A stretch of 64,000 nt of DNA from Polaribacter sp. BAL334 (lineage in GTDB: Bacteria > Bacteroidota > Bacteroidia > Flavobacteriales > Flavobacteriaceae): the NCBI RefSeq assembly GCF_015767435.1, contig NZ_JADWOV010000245.1, positions 62,001-126,000 on the forward strand, written 5' to 3'. The position numbers were made by a program, and so were the translations under genes. Below, piece after piece: positions 1 to 8,456 of this stretch; position 1 is the stretch's first letter, and every line of letters begins with the position of its first letter. The notes beneath the pieces are model-generated. The model ran no database searches. It was not told where the DNA came from and saw only the letters and a list, made by a program, of their open reading frames with translations.

Positions 1-1
1 T

Positions 2-286
2 TTTCCTTCGTTTGAAATCATGATGGACGAATTGCGCGATTATCGTTTTTATGGTGAAGACATGATTCATCCCAATCAAATTGCGATTCAATATATTTGG
101 GAGAAATTCATAACTACTTGGTTTTCTGAGGAAACCATTCCAATAATGAATGACATAGAAAGCATTCAAAAAGGATTGTTGCACAAACCTTTCCATGAAA
201 ATTCAGAAAAACATCAAATATTTGTAAATAATTTGAAACAGCAAATTGCCCAAATTCAATTGAAATTTCCGTTTATAGAGTTTTAG
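2..286 (+). CDS. GSCFA-domain protein, C-terminal fragment
   Basis: The window opens inside this gene; the frame is open from base 2 and ends at TAG 284-286. The fragment reads FPSFEIMMDELRDYRFY followed by an HPNQIAIQYIWEKF block, which is how GSCFA-family proteins of Bacteroidota usually end. GSCFA proteins are predicted SGNH-like acyl-esterases; their substrate is not established. About 95 residues are visible, so the catalytic N-terminus is outside the window. The 3' neighbour is a palindrome cluster and a transposase, so the gene is probably the end of its transcription unit. Confidence 0.8.
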   Translation, partial: FPSFEIMMDELRDYRFYGEDMIHPNQIAIQYIWEKFITTWFSEETIPIMNDIESIQKGLLHKPFHENSEKHQIFVNNLKQQIAQIQLKFPFIEF

Positions 287-376
287 TTTTTAGGTTTTGA
301 TTTTTTTTGAATCCTTTTAGAAATGAAATTAATTCATAAAGTTTACTCATTTATAACACAAAAAAATATCAATATT

Positions 377-618
377 CGACCCCTATTGGGGTCGTCGTTG
401 ACAACCCAAAACCATTTGTTATAAATATGTAATCCCTAATGGGATTAAAAAAATTTATTGGTGATTAAGATGAATCCATAGGATTCAAACAATTATAGCA
501 AATAAATATTCAGAAGGCAAAATGAATCCATAGGATTCAAATATTTATAAAAAAACGTAAAATACACCAAAATTTTTAAAAACCATCTGTAGTAAATATA
601 TAATCCCTAATAGGAATA
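377..618. repeat. cluster of short palindromes upstream of a RAYT transposase
   Basis: Four perfect small hairpins lie in this otherwise non-coding stretch (287-654): 377-394 (7-bp arms CGACCCC/GGGGTCG, 4-nt loop), 430-447 (TAATCCC/GGGATTA), and two identical copies at 471-487 and 523-539 (TGAATCC, ATA loop, GGATTCA). A fifth, decayed copy sits at 601-618. The second and fifth are embedded in a longer shared unit beginning AACCAT.TGT..TAAATAT (about 411-447 and 581-618). Arms of 7 bp with 3-4 nt loops next to a Y1 transposase resemble REP/BIME elements of RAYT systems. Whether the transposase acts on them is inference. Confidence 0.7.
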
Positions 619-654
619 TTCAAAGGAAGATTAATTATTTTTACAAAAAAAATT

Positions 655-1116
655 ATGCCTAATACCTATTCACAACTATATGTGCAAATTGTTTTTGCTG
701 TAAAAGGAAGAGAAAATTTGATTCAATTGTCTTGGGAGGACGAATTATATAAATACATAACAGGTATTATTCAAAATAAAGGTCAAAAACTATTGGCTAT
801 AAATGGAATGCCAAACCATATCCATATTTTAATTGGTTTTAAACCCGATTGCAATATTTCAGATTTAGTTAGAGAAATCAAAAAATCCTCACATTCTTTC
901 ATAAATGAAAAGAAATTCTGTAAATCAAAATTTTATTGGCAAGAAGGTTTTGGTGCATTTTCATATAATCATTCAATGCTAAATAGAATTATATCATATA
1001 TCAACAATCAAAAAAAACATCATAAAACAAAAACTTTCAGAGAGGAATACCTAGAAATCCTTCAAAAATTTAATGTTGAATTTAATCAAGCCTATTTATT
1101 TGAGTTTAATGAATAG
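655..1116 (+). CDS. IS200-like / REP-associated tyrosine transposase (Y1_Tnp)
   Basis: The 153-residue protein matches the Y1 (HUH) transposase fold by motif. The metal-binding HUH motif is H55-I-H57 in GMPNHIHILIG, and the catalytic tyrosine is most likely Y115 in RIISYINNQ, followed by Q119 and H122-H123. The conserved EWQEGFGAFSYS-type block appears as YWQEGFGAFSYN near residues 95-105. Length and motifs fit a complete enzyme of the single-strand 'peel and paste' class. No partner tnpB lies beside it. The palindrome cluster immediately upstream suggests a domesticated RAYT rather than a plain insertion sequence, though an IS200 copy cannot be excluded. Confidence 0.88.
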   Translation: MPNTYSQLYVQIVFAVKGRENLIQLSWEDELYKYITGIIQNKGQKLLAINGMPNHIHILIGFKPDCNISDLVREIKKSSHSFINEKKFCKSKFYWQEGFGAFSYNHSMLNRIISYINNQKKHHKTKTFREEYLEILQKFNVEFNQAYLFEFNE

Positions 1117-1364
1117 AGAACAATTTGAAGTTATACATCATTAATGCTATTTAGCGATTATGCTATTACACCATAATAATAGTTTAATTATTAGAAATAG
1201 TATAAAAATCAAAAAAACAATTATTGCGTTTTTGAAAAATAGTAAAATGTCCTTGATTGATATTACTCCTTAAAATTTTATAAACCCTTGCAGAAAAAAA
1301 ATACGACAAATTGCGTATTTGAAAACTTGCTGATTTTTTTCTTTCTTTACTGCAAAAATCAGGC

Positions 1365-2069
1365 ATGATTAAAAATATATTTTACCCAACATCGCAAACT
1401 ATTTTTATTTGGTTGAGCACCATTTACTTGTTTTTCTTATTGTATTTGGGAAAAATCAGTCCGTTAAGCATTCTTTTTGTCTATTTTTTGGAGACCATAA
1501 TTATCGGAATTTTCAATGCTTTGAAAATGTTTTGCACTATCAAATTAGGCAATTCTAGTGGCTATGGAATGATTGTTTTTTTCTTATTTCATTATGGTTT
1601 TTTTGTTGCGATTCAATCCATTTTTGGGTTTGCAATGTTTAGTATTGGTGATGATGTTGTTTTTAAAGAACCTTTTCATTTGATTGATAATTACTCAAAA
1701 ATTCTACAATTAGCCGACATTAAATATGCACTTCCAGCAATTGTTTTCACACACCTTGGAAAGTTTTTTACTGATTTTATTGCCAATAAAAAATACTTAA
1801 AATTTGGTATCAAAGAAATGATGGTTTCACCTTATGTGCGAATTATTATTCAGCAATTTGTAGTCATTTTATCGTTCTTTTTTATCATTTTTTCAGAAAC
1901 TGGAATGGTTGCAGCCATCCTTTTAATCCTATTCCGATTTGGGATTGATTTGACATTGGAAGCCATTAAAGAAGATTCCAAAACCTTGGATTTTGTTGCC
2001 GAAAAACTAAGCAATGAAAAAACATCCAAAGAAACCATCAAAAAACAACTTATCAATTTTACGGAATAA
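1365..2069 (+). CDS. DUF6498-like multi-pass membrane protein
   Basis: This 234-residue protein has about six hydrophobic segments. The blocks LSILFVYFLETIIIGIFNALKM (about 34-55) and FFLFHYGFFVAIQSIFGFAMF resemble DUF6498 proteins, whose function is unknown. ATG 1365 is the first start after an in-frame stop. The preceding 248 bases (1117-1364) hold no gene, only an imperfect dyad ATACGACAAATTGCGTAT at 1301-1318 that resembles the better operator-like site at 2076-2091. The assignment rests on hydrophobicity pattern and remembered family motifs. Confidence 0.6.
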   Translation: MIKNIFYPTSQTIFIWLSTIYLFFLLYLGKISPLSILFVYFLETIIIGIFNALKMFCTIKLGNSSGYGMIVFFLFHYGFFVAIQSIFGFAMFSIGDDVVFKEPFHLIDNYSKILQLADIKYALPAIVFTHLGKFFTDFIANKKYLKFGIKEMMVSPYVRIIIQQFVVILSFFFIIFSETGMVAAILLILFRFGIDLTLEAIKEDSKTLDFVAEKLSNEKTSKETIKKQLINFTE

Positions 2070-2075
2070 AAAATC

Positions 2076-2091
2076 TACGACAAATGTCGTA
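2076..2091. promoter_or_regulatory. perfect 7+2+7 dyad, BlaI/CopY-like operator candidate
   Basis: TACGACA-AA-TGTCGTA is a perfect inverted repeat with 7-bp arms. It lies just before the predicted -33 region of the promoter whose -7 box TATATTTG is at 2115-2122. The core ACnACAnnTGTnGT has the form of operators bound by BlaI/MecI/CopY winged-helix repressors. A weaker version is at 1301-1318 before the DUF6498 gene. No repressor gene is visible in the window, so the binder is inferred. Confidence 0.45.
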
Positions 2092-2114
2092 TGTACTGAA
2101 AATCAATATTTTAT

Positions 2115-2122
2115 TATATTTG
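2115..2122 (+). promoter_or_regulatory. -7 box TATATTTG
   Basis: It matches the Bacteroidota consensus TAnnTTTG. It places transcription start just upstream of ATG 2141, which supports that start over an earlier in-frame start at 2084 that would put the promoter inside the coding region. Confidence 0.5.
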
Positions 2123-2140
2123 AACAGTAATTTTTATCTC

Positions 2141-2650
2141 ATGGAAATTGAAAAACCACTTGTTGAATGGCAGTATTCAAAAGAAGAATGGAACGAATTT
2201 GTTGACATTGAAAAAGCCAATAAATTGGAAGATAATATCTATTTTGGAGTTGCCATTCTGATTATTGTTCCTTTTGGATTGATGTTTTACAGAAATACCA
2301 ATTATTTGTTTTCGCTTTTATTTTCAATGCCTTTTGCGTTTTTAATTCCGTTTTTGCGAATGAAATTTGGTTATAAACATTTACAGAAAAACGTTTTACA
2401 TCCTCATGTTTCCATTTTTAATGAGTATATGATGATTAATTATCACAAAATTGAAGTTGCTTCCAAAAAGAGAAGAATCAAAAGTTTGAAAATTATTGAT
2501 GCAAAAAATCAAAAAAAATTACTGGAAGTTGATATTCAATGGGCTACCAGAAAGGGACCTACCAATGACGAGTTCCGAATTTTAATTCCCGAAAATAAAC
2601 TAGCAGAAGCAGAAAAACTTATCGAAGATTTTTACAAATCAGACAATTGA
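2141..2650 (+). CDS. hypothetical two-TM membrane protein
   Basis: I do not recognise a family. From ATG 2141 (MEIEKPLVEW...) the product is 169 residues, with two hydrophobic segments at about residues 33-49 and 54-72. A basic cytoplasmic-looking part follows, with a YHKIEVASKKRRIKSLKI block. The layout of an N-terminal soluble stub, a helical hairpin, then a beta-rich C-terminus resembles PH-like YcxB/YoaF-type membrane proteins, but this is only an impression. An in-frame start at 2084 is less likely because the -7 box lies downstream of it. The TACGACA dyad upstream suggests repressor control. Confidence 0.6.
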   Translation: MEIEKPLVEWQYSKEEWNEFVDIEKANKLEDNIYFGVAILIIVPFGLMFYRNTNYLFSLLFSMPFAFLIPFLRMKFGYKHLQKNVLHPHVSIFNEYMMINYHKIEVASKKRRIKSLKIIDAKNQKKLLEVDIQWATRKGPTNDEFRILIPENKLAEAEKLIEDFYKSDN

Positions 2651-2760
2651 TTGAAAATAAGGCAGATGACGTATTTCAAAAAAAGGAAATACTTTGGACT
2701 TTTGAGGTCTTATGAAACGATTAATAACTGAAAGAGAATAAGTAGTATTTAGAAATTAAC

Positions 2761-2788
2761 GGAGTGTGTAGCCCCCAATACACACTTC
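2761..2788. repeat. hairpin in the 2651-2820 intergenic region
   Basis: AGTGTGTA/TACACACT arms (8 bp perfect, about 2763-2770 and 2779-2786, extendable with one mismatch) enclose a GCCCCCAA loop. A T-rich run ending in nine Ts follows some 20 bases later. It may act as a weak terminator after the 2141 gene or be a small repeat. Confidence 0.4.
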
Positions 2789-2820
2789 GATTTCTATTTA
2801 AATTTTTTTTTATTTAATCA

Positions 2821-3096
2821 ATGTATTGTAAAATGGAATCATTCCTATATTTTTTAAGCTTTTTCTTGTTAATTTTTAGTATTTGGACATTTGTAAATGT
2901 TCAGAAATATCAACATGCAATTTCCCGAAAAAATACATTTTTAGAAATTGAAATTGAAAAAGAAAGAAAAAATGAAGTTGGATTGACTTCTGTTTCTGAA
3001 AAAATCAATGATTTAGAAAAAAATACTCAGCATCAATTTTTGAAAATTCGAGTTGCCATTGTAAATCTAGATTTTACATTGCAAGAAATTTTATAA
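2821..3096 (+). CDS. hypothetical small membrane protein with coiled coil
   Basis: The product is 91 residues, or 87 if ATG 2833 (MESFLYF) is used. One hydrophobic helix (about residues 7-26) is followed by a charged stretch rich in E and K (EIEIEKERKN...) that should form a coiled coil. No family was recognised. It ends 23 bases before the TPR histidine kinase and could share its transcript. The short length and low complexity leave some doubt that it is a real gene, but codon use is like that of its neighbours. Confidence 0.45.
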   Translation: MYCKMESFLYFLSFFLLIFSIWTFVNVQKYQHAISRKNTFLEIEIEKERKNEVGLTSVSEKINDLEKNTQHQFLKIRVAIVNLDFTLQEIL

Positions 3097-3119
3097 ATTT
3101 AAGCACTTATTTTTCACAT

Positions 3120-5081
3120 ATGAAACAAAACAGATTGCGTAATATTTTATTTAGGATTTTTTGTGTTGTTTCATTTGCGAATTTTGCGCAGCAAAAACAA
3201 ATTGATGCTTTAAAAGAGCAACTTAAAAATCCTTCCATTTCAGATTCTCTAAAAATAAAGTATTGGGGCGATTTGGGTTGGTATTATTCTGGATTTTCCT
3301 CAGATTCTGCTTTTAAATATAACAAACTTGCTTTAGCACTTTCAAAAAAAACGAACAATTTGGGAGGAATTTCGCAAGCTTATAACGATTTGGGAATCAT
3401 TCATTATCGTTTGTCGCAATTTGATTCTTCATTGGTTTATTATAGAAAATCATTAACTATCAGAAAAAAAATCAATGATAACGTTGGAATTGCAAGTTTG
3501 TATAATAAGATGGGGATTGCTCACAATCAATTATTTCAATTAGATTCTGCCATTCACTACGCTTATGAATCTTTAAAAATTTATGAAAAATTAGGTCAAA
3601 AAAGATTTGTAGCAGCCAATTTAAACAACATTGCAAACCTTTATAAAGACACCAAACAATTCCAAAAGGCATTTGAAAAACATCAAGAAGCACTAAAAAT
3701 TAGAACTTCGCTAAACGATGAAAAAGGAATTTTAGAGTCGTTTGTAGGGATTGGAAATGTGCATATTTCCCTCAAAAATATTGATAGCGCCAAAGTGTAT
3801 TATGAAAAAAGCTTAGGAATAGCTACAAAATTGAATGCTATCAATGAATTATCCACGATTTACAACAACTTAGGAACACTTTATAAAAGCGAAAACGACT
3901 TTGCAAAATCATTCGCAAACTTCAAAAAATCTTTGCAAATTCGGCAACAATTGCAAGACAATTATGGTATTGCAAGCACCTTATTAAGCTTGAGTGATTT
4001 GCAAATGAAACAAAAAAACTATGTGGAATCAGAAAGGTATTTGCATCAAGGATTGTCCATTTCAAAAACCATCAAAGCCAATGAATTGCAACAAGATGCT
4101 TACAAACAATTCATGGAGTTGAAAGCCTATTTGAAACAACCTGATAGTGTGAGTTTTTACAAAGAAAAATTCATAGAAATGCAAGAATTGTTGATTAATA
4201 ATAAAGTAATTCAACAACTTTCTGAACTGGAAACCAAATACCAAACTGCGCAAAAAGAGGCTGAAATTGCAGCGCAAAAAGAAATCGTTTTAACGCAAGA
4301 ATTGGCATTGAAAAACAAAAGTTTGTATGCAACCATTGTCACTTTTGCATTCCTATTTTTAGGATTGTTGTTTTTTGCAAACTACAAGAAAAATCAGTTT
4401 AAGCGCAAACAATTGCAAAAAGAAATGGACTTGAAAGACGCGCTTGCTACCATCAAAACTCAAAACAGATTGCAAGAACAACGTCTACGAATTTCAAGAG
4501 ATTTACACGATAATATTGGAGCGCAACTCACTTTTATCATTTCGTCTTTGGACAATTTGAAATACCTTTCCAAAGATGCCAATAGTTCATTGAAAGAGAA
4601 ATTAACAACGATTAGTTCGTTTACTTCTGATACCATTTTTCAATTGCGCGACACCATTTGGGCAATGAATAAAGCCGAAATTTCTATGGAAGATTTGCAC
4701 ACAAGAGTGTTGTCTTTTGTACAAAAAGCCAAAAATGCCGTTCCAGAAACAGCGTTTGACATCAATTATGATATTGACACGAACATTGGATTTTCGTCCT
4801 TGGTGGGCATCAATATTTTTAGAGTGATTCAAGAAGCGATTAACAATGCCATCAAATATGCTGACGCTACAAAAATCACGATTCATTTGTTTCAAAATGA
4901 AGACAATTTCACGGTTTCTGTTATAGATGATGGAAAAGGATTTGACCTGAAAGAAGTCGCTTTGGGAAATGGTTTGGCAAATATGGAACAGCGAATTTCC
5001 GAAATAAATGGGTCTATTTCAATTGATTCAATTCCGGAAAAAGGAACAAAAATCATCATTCAAGTTCCCTTAAAAAATTAA
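3120..5081 (+). CDS. TPR-containing sensor histidine kinase (HisKA_3 type)
   Basis: This 653-residue protein has an N-terminal signal-like segment, then roughly seven tetratricopeptide repeats (about 45-330, many A..YNDLG..Y-type helices). A coiled segment and one transmembrane helix (about 402-420) follow. The dimerisation and phosphoacceptor block is RISRDLHDNIGAQL with H463, and the HATPase has its N box around N575 and a DDGKGF G box at 603-608. This is the usual Bacteroidota architecture of NarL-partner kinases, with the TPR domain in the periplasm. The response regulator begins 10 bases downstream, so the two are almost certainly a cognate pair. The signal is unknown. Confidence 0.92.
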   Translation: MKQNRLRNILFRIFCVVSFANFAQQKQIDALKEQLKNPSISDSLKIKYWGDLGWYYSGFSSDSAFKYNKLALALSKKTNNLGGISQAYNDLGIIHYRLSQFDSSLVYYRKSLTIRKKINDNVGIASLYNKMGIAHNQLFQLDSAIHYAYESLKIYEKLGQKRFVAANLNNIANLYKDTKQFQKAFEKHQEALKIRTSLNDEKGILESFVGIGNVHISLKNIDSAKVYYEKSLGIATKLNAINELSTIYNNLGTLYKSENDFAKSFANFKKSLQIRQQLQDNYGIASTLLSLSDLQMKQKNYVESERYLHQGLSISKTIKANELQQDAYKQFMELKAYLKQPDSVSFYKEKFIEMQELLINNKVIQQLSELETKYQTAQKEAEIAAQKEIVLTQELALKNKSLYATIVTFAFLFLGLLFFANYKKNQFKRKQLQKEMDLKDALATIKTQNRLQEQRLRISRDLHDNIGAQLTFIISSLDNLKYLSKDANSSLKEKLTTISSFTSDTIFQLRDTIWAMNKAEISMEDLHTRVLSFVQKAKNAVPETAFDINYDIDTNIGFSSLVGINIFRVIQEAINNAIKYADATKITIHLFQNEDNFTVSVIDDGKGFDLKEVALGNGLANMEQRISEINGSISIDSIPEKGTKIIIQVPLKN

Positions 5082-5091
5082 AATTTTTTGT

Positions 5092-5745
5092 ATGATTTTG
5101 AAAATTTGCATTGCCGAAGACAATTATTTCTTGATGAAAACCATCAAAGAAAAGCTTTCTTTTTTTGAGGATATTTCGATAAAATTTACAGGGAATAATG
5201 GCGCAGAATTGATTGGGAAATTGGAGGAAAATCACAATATCGATGTTATTTTGATGGATATTCAAATGCCTGTGATGGATGGAATCAAGGCAACAGAATT
5301 GATCAAAAATAAATATCCACATATAAAAATCATTATGTTGACTGTTTCTGATGACGATGAGGATGTTTTCAAATCGATAAAAGCAGGTGCAAATGGCTAT
5401 TTATTGAAAGAAATTGAAGCCGAAAATTTACATCATTGTATTTTAGAAGTAACAGCAGGTGGTGCCCCAATGACACCAAGTATTGCCTTAAAAACCTTGA
5501 ATTTATTGAGAAATCCAGCGTTTGTTTTCTCAAAACAAGAGGAATTAGAAGAAATTCAATTGACAAACAGAGAAACAGACATTTTACTTCAATTGAGCAA
5601 AGGACTGAATTATAAAGAAATTTCGGAAAATTTGATTATTTCTCCTTCCACTGTTCGAAAACATATTGAAAATATCTACAAAAAACTGCAAGTCCATAGT
5701 AAAATGGAAGCAGTGATGTTAGCTCAAAAAAGGAATTTGATTTAG
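5092..5745 (+). CDS. NarL/LuxR-family response regulator
   Basis: The 217-residue protein has a receiver domain with E9/D10 and phosphoacceptor D56 (VILMDIQMPVMDG), and a conserved K in YLLKEI near 105. The C-terminal LuxR-type helix-turn-helix spans about 152-215 (LTNRETDILLQLSKG, STVRKHIENIYKKL). It is the partner of the kinase immediately upstream. No target promoter can be assigned from sequence. Confidence 0.94.
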   Translation: MILKICIAEDNYFLMKTIKEKLSFFEDISIKFTGNNGAELIGKLEENHNIDVILMDIQMPVMDGIKATELIKNKYPHIKIIMLTVSDDDEDVFKSIKAGANGYLLKEIEAENLHHCILEVTAGGAPMTPSIALKTLNLLRNPAFVFSKQEELEEIQLTNRETDILLQLSKGLNYKEISENLIISPSTVRKHIENIYKKLQVHSKMEAVMLAQKRNLI

Positions 5746-5785
5746 AAAAAATTACGAATTGGATATACTTAAATTTTAAAACTAA

Positions 5786-5899
5786 TTTGCCACGAATTCA
5801 CTAATTTTTATTACTATGAATTCAATAAATTCAAATTTTCATCAAAGATGAAAACAATTGTTGAGTGTCATTATTTAAAATTCGTGAATTCGTGGCAAA
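5786..5899. repeat. 114-bp inverted-repeat element (MITE-like)
   Basis: A perfect 16-bp inverted repeat, TTTGCCACGAATTCAC at 5786-5801 and its complement at 5884-5899, encloses 82 bp of AT-rich non-coding DNA between two convergent genes. The outer arms continue as CACTAATTT on the left, closely matching the CACAAATTTCACTAATTT core that flanks the GxxExxY gene near 11851. It therefore looks like an empty or decayed member of the same repeat family. Confidence 0.7.
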
Positions 5900-5946
5900 A
5901 AAGAATTTATGATGTAATTGAGTAAAATATCGCACTCAATACAGTA

Positions 5947-6258
5947 CTATTTTAATTCTCTATCCACATTTTGCCAAGGACCACCATTGATAACATCTAC
6001 ACCATGTTGCTGCAAAAACTGAGTTGCTTGTCCACTTCTTGCGCCACTTCTACACACAGCAATGATTGGTTTTTTCCAAGATTTGATTTCGTCAATTTTT
6101 ACGGGAACCAAGTTTAAAACAATGTGTTTTGCACCTTTGCTATGCCCTTCATTCCACTCTTCTTGTGTTCTTACATCCAAAATGACAGCGCCATTTTCTA
6201 AATACTCTTTAATATCTGCACTCATATCTTTTCTTTTAAACATGTCAAAAAAACCCAT
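5947..6258 (-). CDS. rhodanese-like domain protein
   Basis: A single rhodanese domain of 103 residues, with the catalytic loop CRSGARS and active cysteine C69. LDVRTQEEWNEGHSKGAKHI (28-47) is the typical N-terminal signature. Single-domain rhodaneses carry sulfane sulfur as a persulfide on this cysteine; the acceptor here is unknown. There is no signal peptide, so the protein is cytoplasmic. It lies 13 bases downstream of the aromatic amino acid hydroxylase gene on the same strand and is probably cotranscribed with it. Confidence 0.9.
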   Translation of the reverse strand: MGFFDMFKRKDMSADIKEYLENGAVILDVRTQEEWNEGHSKGAKHIVLNLVPVKIDEIKSWKKPIIAVCRSGARSGQATQFLQQHGVDVINGGPWQNVDRELK

Positions 6259-6271
6259 GTTGTATCTGTTT

Positions 6272-8029
6272 TTATTGTTGGCACAAAATTAAACCATTTT
6301 CAATCAATTTTGTGTAACTTTTATTACTTTTCAAATCATGCAATGCTTTTAAAATTTCATTTTGAATGGCATACTCTTTTTTGATGGCTATTTCATAGAT
6401 TTCTAACAACAACAACCAATCCTTAGAAAATTTCGATTGTAGTTCATTAAAAATGAGGATTACTTTTTCTTCAGATACCAAATTTTTAGTTCGCATTTCA
6501 CGCACTTGATGATACAAATTATACAATTCTCGTTCAGTAGCTGAATAGTTGATTTTATGCGTTTTTGTGTTTGACACTTTGCTCATATCATCAAATGAAT
6601 TTACATCTGCAGCACCTGCATAGGCTGAAATCACTTCTTTTCCAATTGCCATGTCATAAATTCCCCATGCTGGTTGGAACAAAATTTCGTCTTTGAAAGT
6701 TACTGTACAATCATCCAAGGTGATTAATAGAATTTTTCCGCGCAAATCTCTAGTTCCAGTAATTGCTTTTCCTTTGACAACCACACCACTTTCAAACTCT
6801 AAGGTCATGAATTCTCCTTCGTAAATTCCGTATGCTTTCAAATCTCTTGGACTCATGTCTTCAATCGGTAAATTAATTCCTTTCAATTTTCCAACAGGGC
6901 TTCCAAAACCATTTGCATGATGGGATTTTCCATGACCAATCAACTCTTTATCTCTGTTTGACAACGCAGTTTCGCCCGAAGTTTGAAAATACGCAACTTT
7001 GTTATTTTTATCTTGAATTACGTTCGTAAAAACACCCGAAATTTGAATTCCTGTAGTCAATTCAATCGTTCCTAAACTCTTGGAATCTATCAATTTTTGA
7101 ATCCCTTTGATTCCTCCAGTTCTTAATGCCATTGTGTTTGCAAATTCATCCAACACCAAGCTTAAATAGGCAAAATCAGGTGTTACAAACAATTGAGGTT
7201 GGGGTTTTGTGATGTCGAAATTTAGGTTTGCAGCATCTAAAGAATAGGACACTTTTTTCACTGTATCTTGCATACACCAAGCACTTTCACCAATAGATGA
7301 CAACAATCCTGCACCATAAATTTTTGGATTTTCTAAGTTTCCAATCAACCCATATTCCACTGTCCACCAATGCAAATTTCTGATTTGAGCCATTTCCGAT
7401 AATTCACCCATATTTTCTTGCAACCATTCTACTCTTGTTTGAGCAGCTTCAATGTCACTTTCACTTGAATTTGGGTCTTCTTTCAAAATAGACAATAATC
7501 TAATGGCTTCATACATTTCATAATCTTTGGCTGATGAAATGGCTTTGCTCCCAATCTCTCCAAATCGTCTTAAATATTCAGCATATTCAGGATTGGCAAT
7601 GATGGGTGCATGACCTGCAGCTTCATGAATAATATCTGGTGCAGGCGTATATTCTATGTGATTTATCGTTCGCATATCAGAAGCAATCACCAAAACATTA
7701 TACGCTTGAAATTCCATAAAAGCATTTGGCGGAATAAATCCGTCTACAGAAACTGCAGCCCAACCAATCTCTTTCAAAATCCGATTCATGCCTTCCATGT
7801 GCGGAATATTTTCGATAGAAATCCCCGTTTTTTCCAATCCCGCTAAATAAGAAGTATGCGCCACTTTGCTCAAATAATCCACATTTATTCGCATCACATA
7901 ACGCCAAACAGCCTGATTTTGAGGTGTATATTCCTCATAAGGTTGTTTCACAATAAATTTGTGCAAATGTTTTGGTAGTTTTTTGGTGACTTCATTGAGT
8001 TCAAAATGGGATTCCATTGTATATTTCAT
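6272..8029 (-). CDS. aromatic amino acid hydroxylase (phenylalanine 4-monooxygenase family, long form)
   Basis: The 585-residue protein has the non-haem iron 2-His-1-Glu triad of pterin-dependent hydroxylases: H135 and H140 in IIHEAAGHAPII, and E225 in HWWTVEYGLIG. The hydroxylase core ends near residue 300. The remaining 280 residues are an extension typical of the long Bacteroidota version, far longer than the 260-300 residue bacterial PhhA. Substrate preference (Phe or Trp) cannot be decided here. ATG 8029 (MKYT) or the ATG four codons later could be used. Confidence 0.9.
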   Translation of the reverse strand: MKYTMESHFELNEVTKKLPKHLHKFIVKQPYEEYTPQNQAVWRYVMRINVDYLSKVAHTSYLAGLEKTGISIENIPHMEGMNRILKEIGWAAVSVDGFIPPNAFMEFQAYNVLVIASDMRTINHIEYTPAPDIIHEAAGHAPIIANPEYAEYLRRFGEIGSKAISSAKDYEMYEAIRLLSILKEDPNSSESDIEAAQTRVEWLQENMGELSEMAQIRNLHWWTVEYGLIGNLENPKIYGAGLLSSIGESAWCMQDTVKKVSYSLDAANLNFDITKPQPQLFVTPDFAYLSLVLDEFANTMALRTGGIKGIQKLIDSKSLGTIELTTGIQISGVFTNVIQDKNNKVAYFQTSGETALSNRDKELIGHGKSHHANGFGSPVGKLKGINLPIEDMSPRDLKAYGIYEGEFMTLEFESGVVVKGKAITGTRDLRGKILLITLDDCTVTFKDEILFQPAWGIYDMAIGKEVISAYAGAADVNSFDDMSKVSNTKTHKINYSATERELYNLYHQVREMRTKNLVSEEKVILIFNELQSKFSKDWLLLLEIYEIAIKKEYAIQNEILKALHDLKSNKSYTKLIENGLILCQQ

Positions 8030-8143
8030 AAAAATTACTTGGTAAAATTACGAATTTTGTAAATCATTCTTCAAAAAATACCTGTTAAAACTTAATGAAC
8101 ACTCTTTTAAATAAAATTTATTATATTTAGTTTTTTCAATATA

Positions 8144-8410
8144 ATGGCTAAAGAAGGATTTGTTGCGCACATTTTTGATAGTATAAAAAGCGATAAAAGA
8201 AATCGTAGTTCTACTTACGAAAAAATCAAAAATTTTAAAAAAGGAAACAATATTCAAGTTTTTTTTAAGAAAAAAGCAACCGAAAGTCAACTCACCAGAA
8301 TCAGAGAAAAAATTCAAGAGGAAAATAAAAAAGCGTTGCAAAAAAATATAATTCTAATTACAATTCTGATTTTACTACTCATCTACGTTATCGGTTTCGT
8401 AAAATTTTAA
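8144..8410 (+). CDS. hypothetical small membrane-anchored protein
   Basis: An 88-residue basic protein with one C-terminal hydrophobic helix (about 67-86, IILITILILLLIYVIGFV), so probably tail-anchored in the inner membrane. The N-terminal half is rich in K, R and N (DSIKSDKRNRSSTYEKIKNFKKG). No family was recognised with certainty. It is divergent from the hydroxylase gene and 46 bases before gpmI. Confidence 0.6.
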   Translation: MAKEGFVAHIFDSIKSDKRNRSSTYEKIKNFKKGNNIQVFFKKKATESQLTRIREKIQEENKKALQKNIILITILILLLIYVIGFVKF

Positions 8411-8456
8411 AAAAACCTTTGAAAACTTTCGTAATTTTACTCAATAATTTTTCAAA

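Noticed and set aside
471..539. Possible CRISPR-like repeats (two identical TGAATCC-ATA-GGATTCA units)
   Set aside because: Only two identical copies 52 bp apart, no regular further units and no cas genes; they fit palindromes associated with the adjacent transposase.
1184..1366. Minus-strand open frame of 60 codons before the DUF6498 gene
   Set aside because: AT-rich, composition unlike a protein family, overlaps the upstream region of a better gene and has no supporting promoter.
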